Position numbers and translations under genes: made by a program. The notes under the pieces were generated by a model. That model did not search any database. It was given only the letters and a program-made list of their open reading frames with translations, and was not told where the DNA came from. A stretch of 64,000 nucleotides of DNA, taken from the NCBI GenBank assembly GCA_039105265.1, contig JAPFFF010000058.1:868001-932000 (forward strand), in the 5' to 3' direction. Shown here one piece after another: positions 40,185 through 50,545 of the stretch (position 1 is its first letter; every line of letters starts with the position of its first letter). Source of the stretch: Tritrichomonas musculus. Its lineage: Eukaryota; Parabasalia; Tritrichomonadida; Tritrichomonadidae.

Positions 40185-43100
40185 ATGTCTAGCGAAGTTA
40201 GCTTCACTCAGATATTAGGCGACCTTTCAACAAAAGATGGTATCGATCGTGAGTTTCTTCATAGCATTATTTTAAGCGTTCCCAACGTCTCTGAAATTGT
40301 AGACGCGATTTTCGAAACTATCTCAAAAACTTCAAATGATAATCGTAAAATCGACTTATTTAACCTTTTATTAGACTATCTTCTTCAACATCCTCTTGAT
40401 GATAGTTACGATGATACTAAAACATCAAAAGTAATCGAAAATTTAGCTTCATTTTCAGTTATAATCAAAGAACATCAACCTTACGTTAAATTAAATGATG
40501 TTTTACAACAATCATTCGAAAAGCTCTCTGCTCAAACAAAAGAACAATTTGTTCAAATCGTTCCATCTCAAGTTCCTTATGGCTCATTTGTTTTTTGCTC
40601 TTTCAGCGTCAAAAATACAATACACACACAGCAAATTTTTAGCGCTCCCCCATCTAGTATTCCATACCTTGAGGGAATTGTTTTACTTCTTAGGAGTCAT
40701 AAAGCAACTGAATTATCAGAAGAAGATGCTCAAGTCATAAAAGACAATGTTAATCCAAAATTCGTTTCATCTCTCTTAAGCGCATTAACAGATAACACCA
40801 AATCTTATGGTATTGCAATCCTTGAAGCATTATTAAACTTTGACCCTGAAACAGCTAAAACAATTATTCCAACTCTCGACCAACTTAATGCAAATCTTCG
40901 TAAGAATAACTTCGATCTTCGCCGTAATGTTTTAGAATTCTACACATCTTTACCAACTGACGATCCATTACTTGATGGTGAAGATAAACTTACCAAGACT
41001 CTTACAGTTCTCTGTAATATTGTTGATGATCCAGAAGATCCAATTCTCCCATATATTGAGAAATTTGGAGAAACTAGAAAAAGTGTTGATTATTTCCCAG
41101 GAATACTTCAAAAACTTGCAGCAGCTGACCAAACAGTTACAGGCGCTGTATTAGTAGCACTTGAACTTGGCCTTGTTACTCCAGAATTTCTTGAAGTCGC
41201 ATTTCCAAATAATGTTAAACCACCACGCGCCAATATTTCTGTAAATATTGCTAAAAAACTTCTTGGAAATAAAAAGTGCACTGACGCCATCTACTGTGCT
41301 CTTCTCAACCAAGAAATTACTTCTTTCCAATCCGACCCAATCATTAAGAAACAAGAATTTAGAGACAATTCAATTTCTGCTATTCCTAAGTTTGTTGAAG
41401 TCTATCCTCAATTTGGTGCATCATTCAGCCTTACTACACTCAATCGTATAACAGAAATTACTCAACCTGAAGTATTGAAGGCTCTTGCAGATGAAGGAAC
41501 CAAACTTAAAGACGTTAAAGCACCAGATGTTGAAGATGAACTTTTATTCAAAGGCTTTGCACACTTATTCCAAAATGTTCTTCCTCTTGTTGACGTTCAG
41601 AATATATATTCATTCTTTGCTCAACTTCCAGATAAAGAAGAACCTGACAGCCCATCTACATTACTTAACAAGTGCATTCCTGCTGCAAAAATTAACGAAT
41701 TTATCACATTTGCTGAATCAAACTTGAAACAAATGCCACGCTTGGCAATTTTATGCGTTAGTGTTGAAGGACTTGATGATGCTAAGCTCGATGAACTTCT
41801 TAAGTTTATCTCACAAGATGATGTTTTCAACCAAAATCTTGGTGTTCAATTCTTTACTGCTATGAACATCCATTATTCCGACTACTTCATGAAGACAATC
41901 GATAAAGAAGCATACGGCAAACAAGTTACAACAAATATCATTGTTCCACGTAAGAAGAGAGTAAGGATAAATGAAACATGCCGCTCGTTATTTGTTACTC
42001 TTCCCCGCGTTCTTAAAGATAAAGAACTTTCACCAGAACAGCAAACTCAACTTATCAGCATCCTTTACAACACAATTCCACACCAAAGCTTTGATGACTT
42101 TGCTGAAGATGCAAAGCGCCTTCGTCCTTGCTTCACATTAATTAAAGATGTCGATCCAAATGAGGAACAATACACATTCTTTTTGTCTCATGGATTCATC
42201 AGAGAATGTCCGTATCTTCTTCGATCTGTTAAAGGAACACCAGAACTCAGCCAAAGTCTCATGACTCAATATGCTGATGAAGTTAAATTCTTCCATTACG
42301 AACCAGAAAACATTGAAGCTGTTTCTCAAACACTTTTCCGTCTTTCACCTACAGAAGATGCACTCTTCTTTGCAATGGAACTTGTTAGGAAGAACATTCA
42401 ACCAAAGGAAAATGCACTTAAATTTGCTGAATATGCTAAGTGCTTTGCAAAAGCTGCTCACGATAACAAAATCCACGTTACACAACCAAGATTTGCACCA
42501 TTTTTAGTTAAATACATTATTTACACAACATGCAAGCAGCCAGAGTTCCGTGAAGTTTCATTTGAAGCATTTTCATATCTCTTTGATGTTGAACCAGTTA
42601 CTGATGTTGGCAAGGGACTCACACAAGAACAAGTTAACGAACAAGCTCTTACGCTCTTCACTAGAATAGCACCAAAACTTACACCAGAATTTATTAACGA
42701 ATTCCTTTATGTTACACACAAGAAGAGATATTACACAACATCAACAGGACTCTTCATCAGATCACTCTTTGACACAAGAGATGATATGGCAACAATTGAC
42801 GTTTATGGAAAAGCTGTAATGAGACTCCTTAAGATTCAACCATCAATGCCTCCTCTTAATCAATTCCACCTTGAGAAAGGATTCCTTTCATTTGCTAAGA
42901 GAAATATGAATGAATTCCTTCCACTCTTCCTTAGCAGTGAATCACCATATCTTGAAAAACTTGTCAACAGAATTCTTGCTTCCCCAGAACACAGACTTCT
43001 ATTTATCAAGGGCCTTTGCCATCTTATCAATACTACACAAAAAGTTCCAGAATCACTTATTCTCTTCGATAACTTAAAGCGTGTTGTTACCACCGAAGAA

Positions 43101-44240
43101 ACAAACGAACTTTGCGTTGTTTCATTTGCATCACTTACAGCAGAAGTTTTAATGTGGGCTGCTACAATTTATCAATTAAGACCTCAACTTAACTTAATCC
43201 AGATCAACAACGAACAATCTGCAATGAGCGATGTATTTAATCTTATTACCACAAAATCAACAATTGCTTCTAAATCAAACGTTAACTTTGATTCAAGTGA
43301 TCCAATCACTTTAAACACAAGCATTACTCAAGTCGCAAGCTCACTTGTTGATGCTGATATCGAACGCCTTACTGCTTCAATGGAATATATCAATAAGATG
43401 CTCGAATCTCCAAAACAATCATTCGTTCTTGCAGCTACATTATTCTTCATTCAATTCGCTGCGGTTTATAGCCAATATGACAACAAAGACACGACAGAAT
43501 TAATTAAAGGACTTTATTCTTCAATTGCAAAGGGAACACAAACTGCCAATATGGATAACCGCAGAATTATTGCTCTTGCATTATTCAGAGCATTCGGCGA
43601 TGATCATTACCAAAGATTCACAACAGAAGATGTTTCTTTAGTTTACAACAGGATTCTTGATTCTTCAGAAAATCACGATACTAAGATTTATGAAAACGAA
43701 ACAATCCTTTCTCTTTGCAAACTTGCTCCTTATTGCCAAGCTGAACAACGCCATGGAAGAAGACTTTTAGCCCTCATCAGAAAAGGCGTTGATACATATG
43801 AATTCAACAAAGCTTACTTTATTGGCATAAACTCATACCTTGATGTTAAAAACGATCTTCAATCATTTACTGCTGAAGATTTAACAACAAATCTTACACT
43901 TCAAGGATTTTTCAAGAACTACAGTAAGTATCCAGAAGATATCACAGCAATCTTAAAGAAATTAGCTGAATCTGATGATATCGTTTCTGGACTTAAAGGA
44001 AAAGTTGATCCAAATTATCTTGCTAATTGCGGTTCAGTTCTTCTTGGACAATATAAAGTATATCCAGAAGAGGTTTATGACTTGTTGAGCGCTATTGCCA
44101 TTTCATCTGAGGAAAGCCAAGAACAACCAGCTAAACAATATAGGACAGACTTCACATTGGTTTCATTACCAATTGCTGAAGATAAAACCAATCCTCTCAG
44201 TCAAAAAGCTATTGAAAGCGTTAAAGCTTTGATCCATTAA
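40185..44240 (+). CDS. Large helical protein of unknown function (1351 residues)
   Basis: I do not recognise this protein. It is one uninterrupted frame of short helices rich in Leu, Phe, Pro and Asn with turns such as LPxD and VxPEF, which suggests a HEAT- or armadillo-type solenoid throughout. No catalytic motif, signal peptide, membrane span or low-complexity region was seen. The later part strongly prefers CTT and AAG codons and looks like a well expressed housekeeping gene. Solenoids of this size act as nuclear transport, proteasome or trafficking scaffolds, but nothing here selects among them. It stands alone, with large gaps on both sides. Confidence 0.75.
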   Translation: MSSEVSFTQILGDLSTKDGIDREFLHSIILSVPNVSEIVDAIFETISKTSNDNRKIDLFNLLLDYLLQHPLDDSYDDTKTSKVIENLASFSVIIKEHQPYVKLNDVLQQSFEKLSAQTKEQFVQIVPSQVPYGSFVFCSFSVKNTIHTQQIFSAPPSSIPYLEGIVLLLRSHKATELSEEDAQVIKDNVNPKFVSSLLSALTDNTKSYGIAILEALLNFDPETAKTIIPTLDQLNANLRKNNFDLRRNVLEFYTSLPTDDPLLDGEDKLTKTLTVLCNIVDDPEDPILPYIEKFGETRKSVDYFPGILQKLAAADQTVTGAVLVALELGLVTPEFLEVAFPNNVKPPRANISVNIAKKLLGNKKCTDAIYCALLNQEITSFQSDPIIKKQEFRDNSISAIPKFVEVYPQFGASFSLTTLNRITEITQPEVLKALADEGTKLKDVKAPDVEDELLFKGFAHLFQNVLPLVDVQNIYSFFAQLPDKEEPDSPSTLLNKCIPAAKINEFITFAESNLKQMPRLAILCVSVEGLDDAKLDELLKFISQDDVFNQNLGVQFFTAMNIHYSDYFMKTIDKEAYGKQVTTNIIVPRKKRVRINETCRSLFVTLPRVLKDKELSPEQQTQLISILYNTIPHQSFDDFAEDAKRLRPCFTLIKDVDPNEEQYTFFLSHGFIRECPYLLRSVKGTPELSQSLMTQYADEVKFFHYEPENIEAVSQTLFRLSPTEDALFFAMELVRKNIQPKENALKFAEYAKCFAKAAHDNKIHVTQPRFAPFLVKYIIYTTCKQPEFREVSFEAFSYLFDVEPVTDVGKGLTQEQVNEQALTLFTRIAPKLTPEFINEFLYVTHKKRYYTTSTGLFIRSLFDTRDDMATIDVYGKAVMRLLKIQPSMPPLNQFHLEKGFLSFAKRNMNEFLPLFLSSESPYLEKLVNRILASPEHRLLFIKGLCHLINTTQKVPESLILFDNLKRVVTTEETNELCVVSFASLTAEVLMWAATIYQLRPQLNLIQINNEQSAMSDVFNLITTKSTIASKSNVNFDSSDPITLNTSITQVASSLVDADIERLTASMEYINKMLESPKQSFVLAATLFFIQFAAVYSQYDNKDTTELIKGLYSSIAKGTQTANMDNRRIIALALFRAFGDDHYQRFTTEDVSLVYNRILDSSENHDTKIYENETILSLCKLAPYCQAEQRHGRRLLALIRKGVDTYEFNKAYFIGINSYLDVKNDLQSFTAEDLTTNLTLQGFFKNYSKYPEDITAILKKLAESDDIVSGLKGKVDPNYLANCGSVLLGQYKVYPEEVYDLLSAIAISSEESQEQPAKQYRTDFTLVSLPIAEDKTNPLSQKAIESVKALIH

Positions 44241-45098
44241 ATAAATAAATAATAATTGATTATTGACTGAAAAGTACGAATAAACATTTTAAAAAGTTAC
44301 CTTTTTTTTTAGTTTTTTTTATCTTATTTTGCGTTAAAAATTCTTCTGATGATTCACTAAGGATCTTTATTCGTATTTGCTAAGTATTAGCTTCCAATGT
44401 TTAATGCCATATACCATAAAGAAGTGCTGGAATTATAAAAAGTCTCCAATGTTCTTTATTTTTTTATATTATTTAGTCTATATAGAATAAAAAAACATAA
44501 AATTAAAATTATTTATTCGACCGGCGTAGTTTTATAAACTTTTTAGTTTTTAATTGTAAACTATTGAATATGGAAATAATAAGGATAATATATATTTGGA
44601 TCAAATAGATAACAGTAACTGACTTTTTAACATAAATACAGGTTATTTTAAATCTAATATCAGTGTATGAAATATTCTTTATATTATTTTACATCAATTA
44701 AGATATAATTATTATTTCGTTTATCAAATAGGAATAAGAAAAAAGAATGAAAATGATTATAAATACCGATATTTTTATGCAAATATAAAGTTTATTTGGG
44801 TAATATATCAAAATAATCAAAAAAAATCTACCATTATTTTAGATAAATATACTTTCTTTTTGAAAGAAAAGTGATTAACTTATAGAAAATACTTTACTTA
44901 AGTAGATTATAATTTTTTTCAATAAATTTTGATGATAGCTTCTTTTATGGATAAATCATATTAAATTTTCTCTTCATATTTATAGAATATACTTGAATAA
45001 GTATTTAGGAAGTGGTATATGTCTTTTATTTCTTGAAATTTCGCATAAATTACTTTAAAATAAATAAAATAAAGAAACAAAACATAAATAAAAATGAA
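44241..45098. other. AT-rich intergenic
   Basis: No gene or clear element. TTCGACCGGCGTAG near 44517 is the only GC-richer spot. Confidence 0.4.
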
Positions 45099-45480
45099 TT
45101 ACCTAAAAAGTTGATACTTCTTAAAAAGTCAATCGAAAATTATCAAAAAGTGAACCGAAAATAAACCAAAAGTTATCAAAAAGTCGATCGAAAGTTTACA
45201 AAAAGTGAACCGAAAATTAACAAAAAGTGAAACGAAAATTATCAAAAAATAAACCAAAAGTTATCAAAAAGTCATTCGAAAATTATCAAAAAGGGAACCG
45301 AAAATTATCAAAAATTTAAAAATAACGTTTTCCCCAGAAAAAAAATAAGTTTATAAAAGTTAAAATAGAGCTACGCCTGTCGAGCGATATTTTTTTATAT
45401 TTTAAAATGATATAATATATTTATATTTATAAATATATAATAATAGTTATCCCCTAGAAATTCAGTTTAGCACTCAAAAT
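45099..45480 (+). repeat. Direct repeat copy 1 with expanded 22-bp array
   Basis: 45128-45312 is a tandem array of a 22-bp unit (GTGAACCGAAAATTATCAAA plus two bases), about eight units. It is followed by a unique part (CGTTTTCCCCAG ... GAGCTACGCCTGTC ... TTATCCCCTAGAAATTC) that recurs at 45970-46212. There copy 2 has only about two units, so the array expanded or contracted after duplication. Confidence 0.8.
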
Positions 45481-45699
45481 TGTTAGCACGTTGTGATGGT
45501 GAAGTTACCATCATGGCGCTCTCAAAAAGTGAAAATTCAATGGGAGCTAAACGTATAGAGAATTTTGAAAGGGTGTTAAAATACTTTTTTCATATACTCA
45601 TAGAATTTCTTTTAAAAAATATATTATTTTTTCAATACATAAAAAAATAAATATATGCTTATCCTCCACATCGATCCTCTACTAAACTTCAATAATTTT

Positions 45700-45915
45700 C
45701 GAATTATCTACAATGATATTCAACTCCCCCACAAAAATCTTCGAATTATCCACCCTAATCTTCAATTTATTGGAAGCAATCTTCAACTGATATACAATAG
45801 TCTTTAATTAACCAGTAAGATTCTTCATCTTTCCAACACTAATATTAAATTATCCACGCCAATCTTCAAATTATCAACGACATTCTTCAAATTATATGTA
45901 TCAATCTTCTTCTAA
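45700..45915 (+). repeat. Degenerate 21-bp tandem repeat
   Basis: About nine to ten units start AATCTTCAAATTATCCAC or similar, in 21-bp steps (one 20-bp). Sequence divergence is high while the spacing is kept, so the array is old. Confidence 0.65.
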
Positions 45916-45969
45916 AGCTTCACCAAACTTCACAAATATAAGAAATAAATTTTTATCAAGCTTGTATTA

Positions 45970-46212
45970 TTTACCTTAAAGCTTGTTAATACTTCTTAAA
46001 AAGTCAATCGAAGATTATCAAAAAGTGAACTGAAAATTATCAAAAATTTAAAAATAACGTTTTCCCCAGAAAAAAAATAAGTTTTATAAAAGTTAAAATA
46101 GAGCTACGCCTGTCAAGCGATGTTTTTTTATATTTTAATATGATATAATATATTTATATTTATAAATATATAATAATAGTTATCCCCTAGAAATTCAATC
46201 TAGCCCTCAAAA
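45970..46212 (+). repeat. Direct repeat copy 2
   Basis: About 200 bp closely matching 45290-45480 in the same orientation, with about 95% identity by eye. It may be a dispersed element or a local duplication; no terminal repeats were found. Confidence 0.75.
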
Positions 46213-46551
46213 TAAGCTCAAATAAAACAATTATTTTATAAAATGCAAATATTATTATTTAAAAAAGCTATTTTTCTTTATAACCAAAATATATATTATA
46301 TATGATATTAAATAAATCATATATATATAAATAATATTAATTTATTTATCATATATCGAGATAACTAAACAATTTTCGGTTTTTGAAATGATAAGTATTT
46401 TGATGAATAATTAATCTATTTCATTTTATACCAATAAATGGAATATTAGGCAGTTTATTAATATTAAAATGAAAATAATATTAGAGTATTTTTGATAAGA
46501 TACAAAGATAATGAACATACTAAATAATACAAAAATACGTTATTTAAGTTC

Positions 46552-46618
46552 TCGCTCTTCTTATAATAATTTATTAAGAAGAATTAGATAAAATTAAGAA
46601 CTTTTGGTGTTCTTAACA
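46552..46618 (-). other. Mutually exclusive hairpins after the RING gene
   Basis: AAGTTCT at 46556 can pair with AGAACTT at 46595, enclosing a CTTCTT/AAGAAG stem. Alternatively TTAAGAAC (about 46593) pairs with GTTCTTAA across a 7-base loop. It lies about 90 bp past the stop of the minus-strand RING gene. It may be chance in AT-rich DNA. Confidence 0.2.
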
Positions 46619-46707
46619 ATCTAAACCCACCATAAATATAAGATAATTAAAAAATGAATGAGCTATAAATAATATTATTTATACATATTTAATCGTTATA
46701 AATAAAA

Positions 46708-47469
46708 TTAAATAACAGAAAAAGCACCACATATAGGGCAATGGTGAAGTCTGACATGTCGATTAGTTAAGCATTCTTTGCAAATGACATTATGACCACA
46801 GTTACCAACAGATGTGTCAGCAACATTTTTATTACAAATCAAACAATTTCCTCTTGCTTCTTCCTCGAATTTTGGTACATTTTTACCAACGGCAACAGTA
46901 AAAGAATTTTTTTCTGTTTGAAGTTTTTTATCTTCAAATAAAAGTTTTTGAGTCTCATCATCTTGATCTATAAAGCTAAACCTAAGTTCATGCTTAATGA
47001 CAGGAATGTATGCTCTTGAAATTGTTTTTTTAAGTTTGCTTAAGTCTGGAGTTATATCAATGAGGAAATTTTCTTTTGATGGCAAAGGAATTGATATTGA
47101 CGTTCTGTCGCATTGATCAAACTCTAATGATGATATTTCATTGCTACTTGTAATGAGAGTGATCCTACCTGGGGCTTCAGACTTTAAGCCAAAGGAGATG
47201 ATTGAGAAATTCTCGTATACTTTTAGGAATGGTGGAGGATCTGAAATTGATAAAACTGTTTTTAATTGATAGGTTGGTTCAGTTGGAGGATCTTTTGGAC
47301 GTAGATCAGGATTGCGTTTGTATAATCTTTCCAATTGTAAATCTCTAATCGTTTCCTCAATATTATTAGAATCTAAATCACCTAGATCTTGATTTTGACC
47401 ATAATATGAAGAAGAAGAACGAATTTTTGGCGTTTCTTGGCTTTGCTGAACAGACTCATTTCCACCCAT
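46708..47469 (-). CDS. MGRN1/LOG2-like RING ubiquitin ligase
   Basis: This 253-residue protein starts MGGNESV, a good N-myristoylation signal, so it is probably membrane-attached. Residues of about 65-195 (TYQLKTVLSISDPPPFLKVY onward, with SFGLKSEAPGRITLITSS) resemble the beta-rich domain that precedes the RING in MGRN1, RNF157 and plant LOG2. The C-terminal RING reads C-L-I-C, then NCGH, ICKEC and HCPIC, giving a C3HC4-type set that would bind an E2 and zinc. MGRN1-like ligases act in endosomal sorting. This one is smaller than animal MGRN1 (about 550) but close to compact plant and protist forms. Divergently placed from the lipase gene. Confidence 0.8.
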   Translation of the reverse strand: MGGNESVQQSQETPKIRSSSSYYGQNQDLGDLDSNNIEETIRDLQLERLYKRNPDLRPKDPPTEPTYQLKTVLSISDPPPFLKVYENFSIISFGLKSEAPGRITLITSSNEISSLEFDQCDRTSISIPLPSKENFLIDITPDLSKLKKTISRAYIPVIKHELRFSFIDQDDETQKLLFEDKKLQTEKNSFTVAVGKNVPKFEEEARGNCLICNKNVADTSVGNCGHNVICKECLTNRHVRLHHCPICGAFSVI

Positions 47470-48409
47470 TTTAGTCTAACTTGACACTTTTTTTCGTTAT
47501 TTTTTTCAAAATATTCGGCTTTTTAATTTGATTATATCTATGAATGCTTATATTAAGAATGACTTTGCATGACCAAATATATATATAATCAGTAAAGAAT
47601 TATATTAATACTAGTTTATGATAAAACTTGCCAATATGAAATATTTCATATTTCCACTTCAGCATGTTCATTAACCAATGATAAATCGAGTATCTATATT
47701 AACTATAATTAATATGATTTGAGTAAGATTCTTTTTTATTCATACTTTCTAATTCAAACATAAAATAAGAGTATAATCTTTTATTATTTTTTAACAGAGC
47801 ATAAAATTTGCCTTCATCAGAACGTTAAATACGACAATCAGACATTAAAAACTAATTGCATTAAAACAATAAAAAATTGTATTTGTTTGGATAGGATTTA
47901 TTTGTGAGCTGACATAAAAGATATACGTATAATTATTTGATAAATTAATTTGTTTCTACTAAAACAAAAAAACAGAAAAAGCTAAATGATTTTGCATTTT
48001 AGTTTTTTTTTTCTATTTGGTAGTTAAATAAAGAACAATGAGATGGATTGAGTGGAGCTGATAAGATACAATTTATTTAAAATAATCAAAAATGTTTAAA
48101 CATTGATAATTGAAACGAATAAGAAAAGAATCAAAAATAATAACCAATCCCTACAAAAAAACATACCTCGGCAGTTTTAAATTACTATATTCTTATGAAT
48201 TATGATATATCATTGTAGAATAAATGAAAATTGATCAAAAATAACAATATTATAAAAACCGATTATTTTTTTGAGAAAAAAAATTGAATTTCAATTGAAA
48301 ATGCATTTTCAATATTTACGATTTTATTCAAACTCTGAAAAATTCTATATTTTATTCAAATATTAAAATGGCCATTTAACTTTTCCATTTTATTTTTAGC
48401 TATAACTAA
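47470..48409. other. Divergent promoter region, RING ligase and lipase
   Basis: 940 bp of AT-rich DNA between two start codons. No gene seen. Confidence 0.4.
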
Positions 48410-49390
48410 ATGAGTAATCTCAATGGGTACCCATTAGATTTTCTTATCAAATGCTCAGAAGCATCCGAAGGTGGATTTAACATTGGTGAATTTCCATCTC
48501 AACTTGAAAAGCTTCTTACTCGAGGTGGTATATCTGCTAACATGCCTTTATTTTTCCTCGCTAAAGAAAAAGGTTCGGAAGATCTTTACATTGCAGTTAG
48601 AGGTGCAACTGAAACTTGCGACTTTGTTCGTGTATTAAATTTTAAACATTCTCCATTTCTAAATGGCGAAGTTCATAGCGGCGTTCTTGAGGCAGCTCGT
48701 TGGATAATATCTGAAAGTCGTAAATATATCGATTCATGCAAAGGAAGAATTATTTGCACTGGACACTCTCTTGGCGGTTCTACAGCAGCTTTAATTGCAA
48801 CAATTCTTCGACTTGAAGAAAAAAGAGCAAACGTTATTTCTATTTCTGAAGCACCTTTCCCCATTTTTACAGCAGATGTCCGTAAACTAACCGAGGAATT
48901 TGCAACATCAATAATTTATAATCGAGATGTGGTTCCTCTTTTATCACATAAAAACATTCGAGCATTTCTTAATCAAATGGTACCTCCAGAAGCACAGCAA
49001 AATCCACAGATGGCTGCAGCAATTGTTGGACAATTGGTTCAACAGCTTATAATCGGAATCATGAATTCTCGCGGAATCACAGATCCAAACATTATTAATT
49101 CAATTCGAGAAAAAGTTCCAGTAATAGTTTCTAATTTAATGCAAGGTGATGCAAACGAAAAAGAACTTTATTTACCAGGAAAACTATTCCAAGTAGTTAT
49201 GAAAGATCAAAACGCATTTGATATTGTTCCATTCAAAGAAGGAAGCCCTCTACCAAATGCTTTGGCATTAATGCTTAGCGTTCAAGATCATAACCTTCAA
49301 TTATTGATTAATGCCTTACAAACCATCGCTCATCCACCACCACCACCAAAACCTGCAAGTGGCCCAAAGGAGGTAGAAGATTTAGATTGA
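48410..49390 (+). CDS. Class 3 (alpha/beta-hydrolase) lipase
   Basis: This 326-residue protein of the fungal lipase-like (lipase class 3) family likely hydrolyses acylglycerols or phospholipids. The oxyanion region is LYIAVRGATE (59-68), followed by the nucleophile elbow GHSLGGS with Ser120. The probable catalytic Asp is Asp173 in NRDVVPLLSH and the His is His294 in VQDHNLQLLI near the C-terminus. This is the usual order and spacing, as in sn-1-specific diacylglycerol lipases. An insertion of about 90 residues between Asp and His (about 183-255) may be a lid or partner-binding part. There is no signal peptide, so it is cytosolic. The C-terminus has PPPPPKP and an acidic end. Confidence 0.88.
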   Translation: MSNLNGYPLDFLIKCSEASEGGFNIGEFPSQLEKLLTRGGISANMPLFFLAKEKGSEDLYIAVRGATETCDFVRVLNFKHSPFLNGEVHSGVLEAARWIISESRKYIDSCKGRIICTGHSLGGSTAALIATILRLEEKRANVISISEAPFPIFTADVRKLTEEFATSIIYNRDVVPLLSHKNIRAFLNQMVPPEAQQNPQMAAAIVGQLVQQLIIGIMNSRGITDPNIINSIREKVPVIVSNLMQGDANEKELYLPGKLFQVVMKDQNAFDIVPFKEGSPLPNALALMLSVQDHNLQLLINALQTIAHPPPPPKPASGPKEVEDLD

Positions 49391-49710
49391 AATACAATAA
49401 AATAACATGAATCAAATCTTATTTTTTTTTTTAAAAGAGCAAAATATATTGATATAACGCTGCAGAAATAAAAAAAAAAAAAAAAAAAAGAAAGATCATC
49501 TAATTAAAAAAGCTCTCATTGAATCTATTCTAAAATTTTATTTGTTATTGTTGAAGCTACACAACTATTTTTATTATTTAAATTACTAAAATTAGCTGGA
49601 TATATTAACTACTCATTTTTTATAGCTTCATTTTCATGAATTAATTGATACGATTAATTTTCAATACCTCTAGAATTTTTTGAAAACTTTATAATACACC
49701 AATAAGAAAA
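49391..49710. other. Intergenic, lipase to BAR-like gene
   Basis: 320 bp, AT-rich with an A-run near 49471-49489. The two flanking genes point the same way. Confidence 0.35.
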
Positions 49711-50454
49711 ATGAGAAAGGTTTTTAGCTTTGCCAATAAAACTCTTGATAATTTCCGCGCTTTCCCAGAATACTCTCAAATGGATTCTGCTCTTAATGAA
49801 GCAACCTCATCCTCAATCAAATATTCGCATAATTGGAGTGAATCCTGTGGCCATATTTATGCTGAATTTGCAAACAAACAACCACCTACGCTTTCTGAGC
49901 CACTTTTAGAAATACAAAAGCAGGAGAACGAACGCTATAGCGTTTTGCAAACAAATAATCAAATTTATACTAATCTTAAAAATGACCTTCAATCAATTCA
50001 ACCAATCAACGCTGCTATTCGAGAGAAGAGAAAGAATCTCAATAACTTGAACCAAAACGCTCAAAAAATGGCAAAAGGATATCAAAATGCAGAAGCGAAA
50101 TCTCAACGAGCTAACGTTAAAAACCCATCTTCACCTGATGCAATGAAAGCAAAGGCTGAACTTGATATGGCACAACAGAAAAAAGAAAGCTCTGCAAAAC
50201 AATACGAGGATTTCAACGAACAGTTTCAAAAAGAGAATAAAGCATATAAAAAAGAAATTTTCACAGCAATGCTTAATTTACTTATCGATTTTTCAACCAA
50301 ACTTTCTGAAACATGTGATAGTCAGCTCCCTATTGTTAACGAAATTTCTAAACAGGGATCATTGATTTTGAATTCGGATTGCACTGATTCCGGAATTCTA
50401 AAGATCCAAGAAGAGTTGGAAGGATTACGTGCACCAGAAAAAACTGCCGAATAA
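49711..50454 (+). CDS. BAR-domain-like coiled-coil protein
   Basis: This 247-residue protein is almost all helix. It has a short basic start (MRKVFSFANKTLDNFRAF), three long amphipathic helices (about 25-100, 105-170 and 175-235) and a turn rich in Pro, Ser and Asn near 140-147 (KNPSSPDAMK). The size, three-helix layout and charge pattern suit a BAR or IMD domain that bends membranes and dimerises. I see no SH3 domain or other partner region. The call is by architecture only. Other coiled-coil families cannot be excluded. Confidence 0.5.
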   Translation: MRKVFSFANKTLDNFRAFPEYSQMDSALNEATSSSIKYSHNWSESCGHIYAEFANKQPPTLSEPLLEIQKQENERYSVLQTNNQIYTNLKNDLQSIQPINAAIREKRKNLNNLNQNAQKMAKGYQNAEAKSQRANVKNPSSPDAMKAKAELDMAQQKKESSAKQYEDFNEQFQKENKAYKKEIFTAMLNLLIDFSTKLSETCDSQLPIVNEISKQGSLILNSDCTDSGILKIQEELEGLRAPEKTAE

Positions 50455-50545
50455 ATAATTTAGCTTTTATTTTTTTTTTTTAAAATCTGAATTCCAACAT
50501 TTTTTACTTATTTATTTTTTTTTTTTTTTTTTTTTTTCTTTTGTC

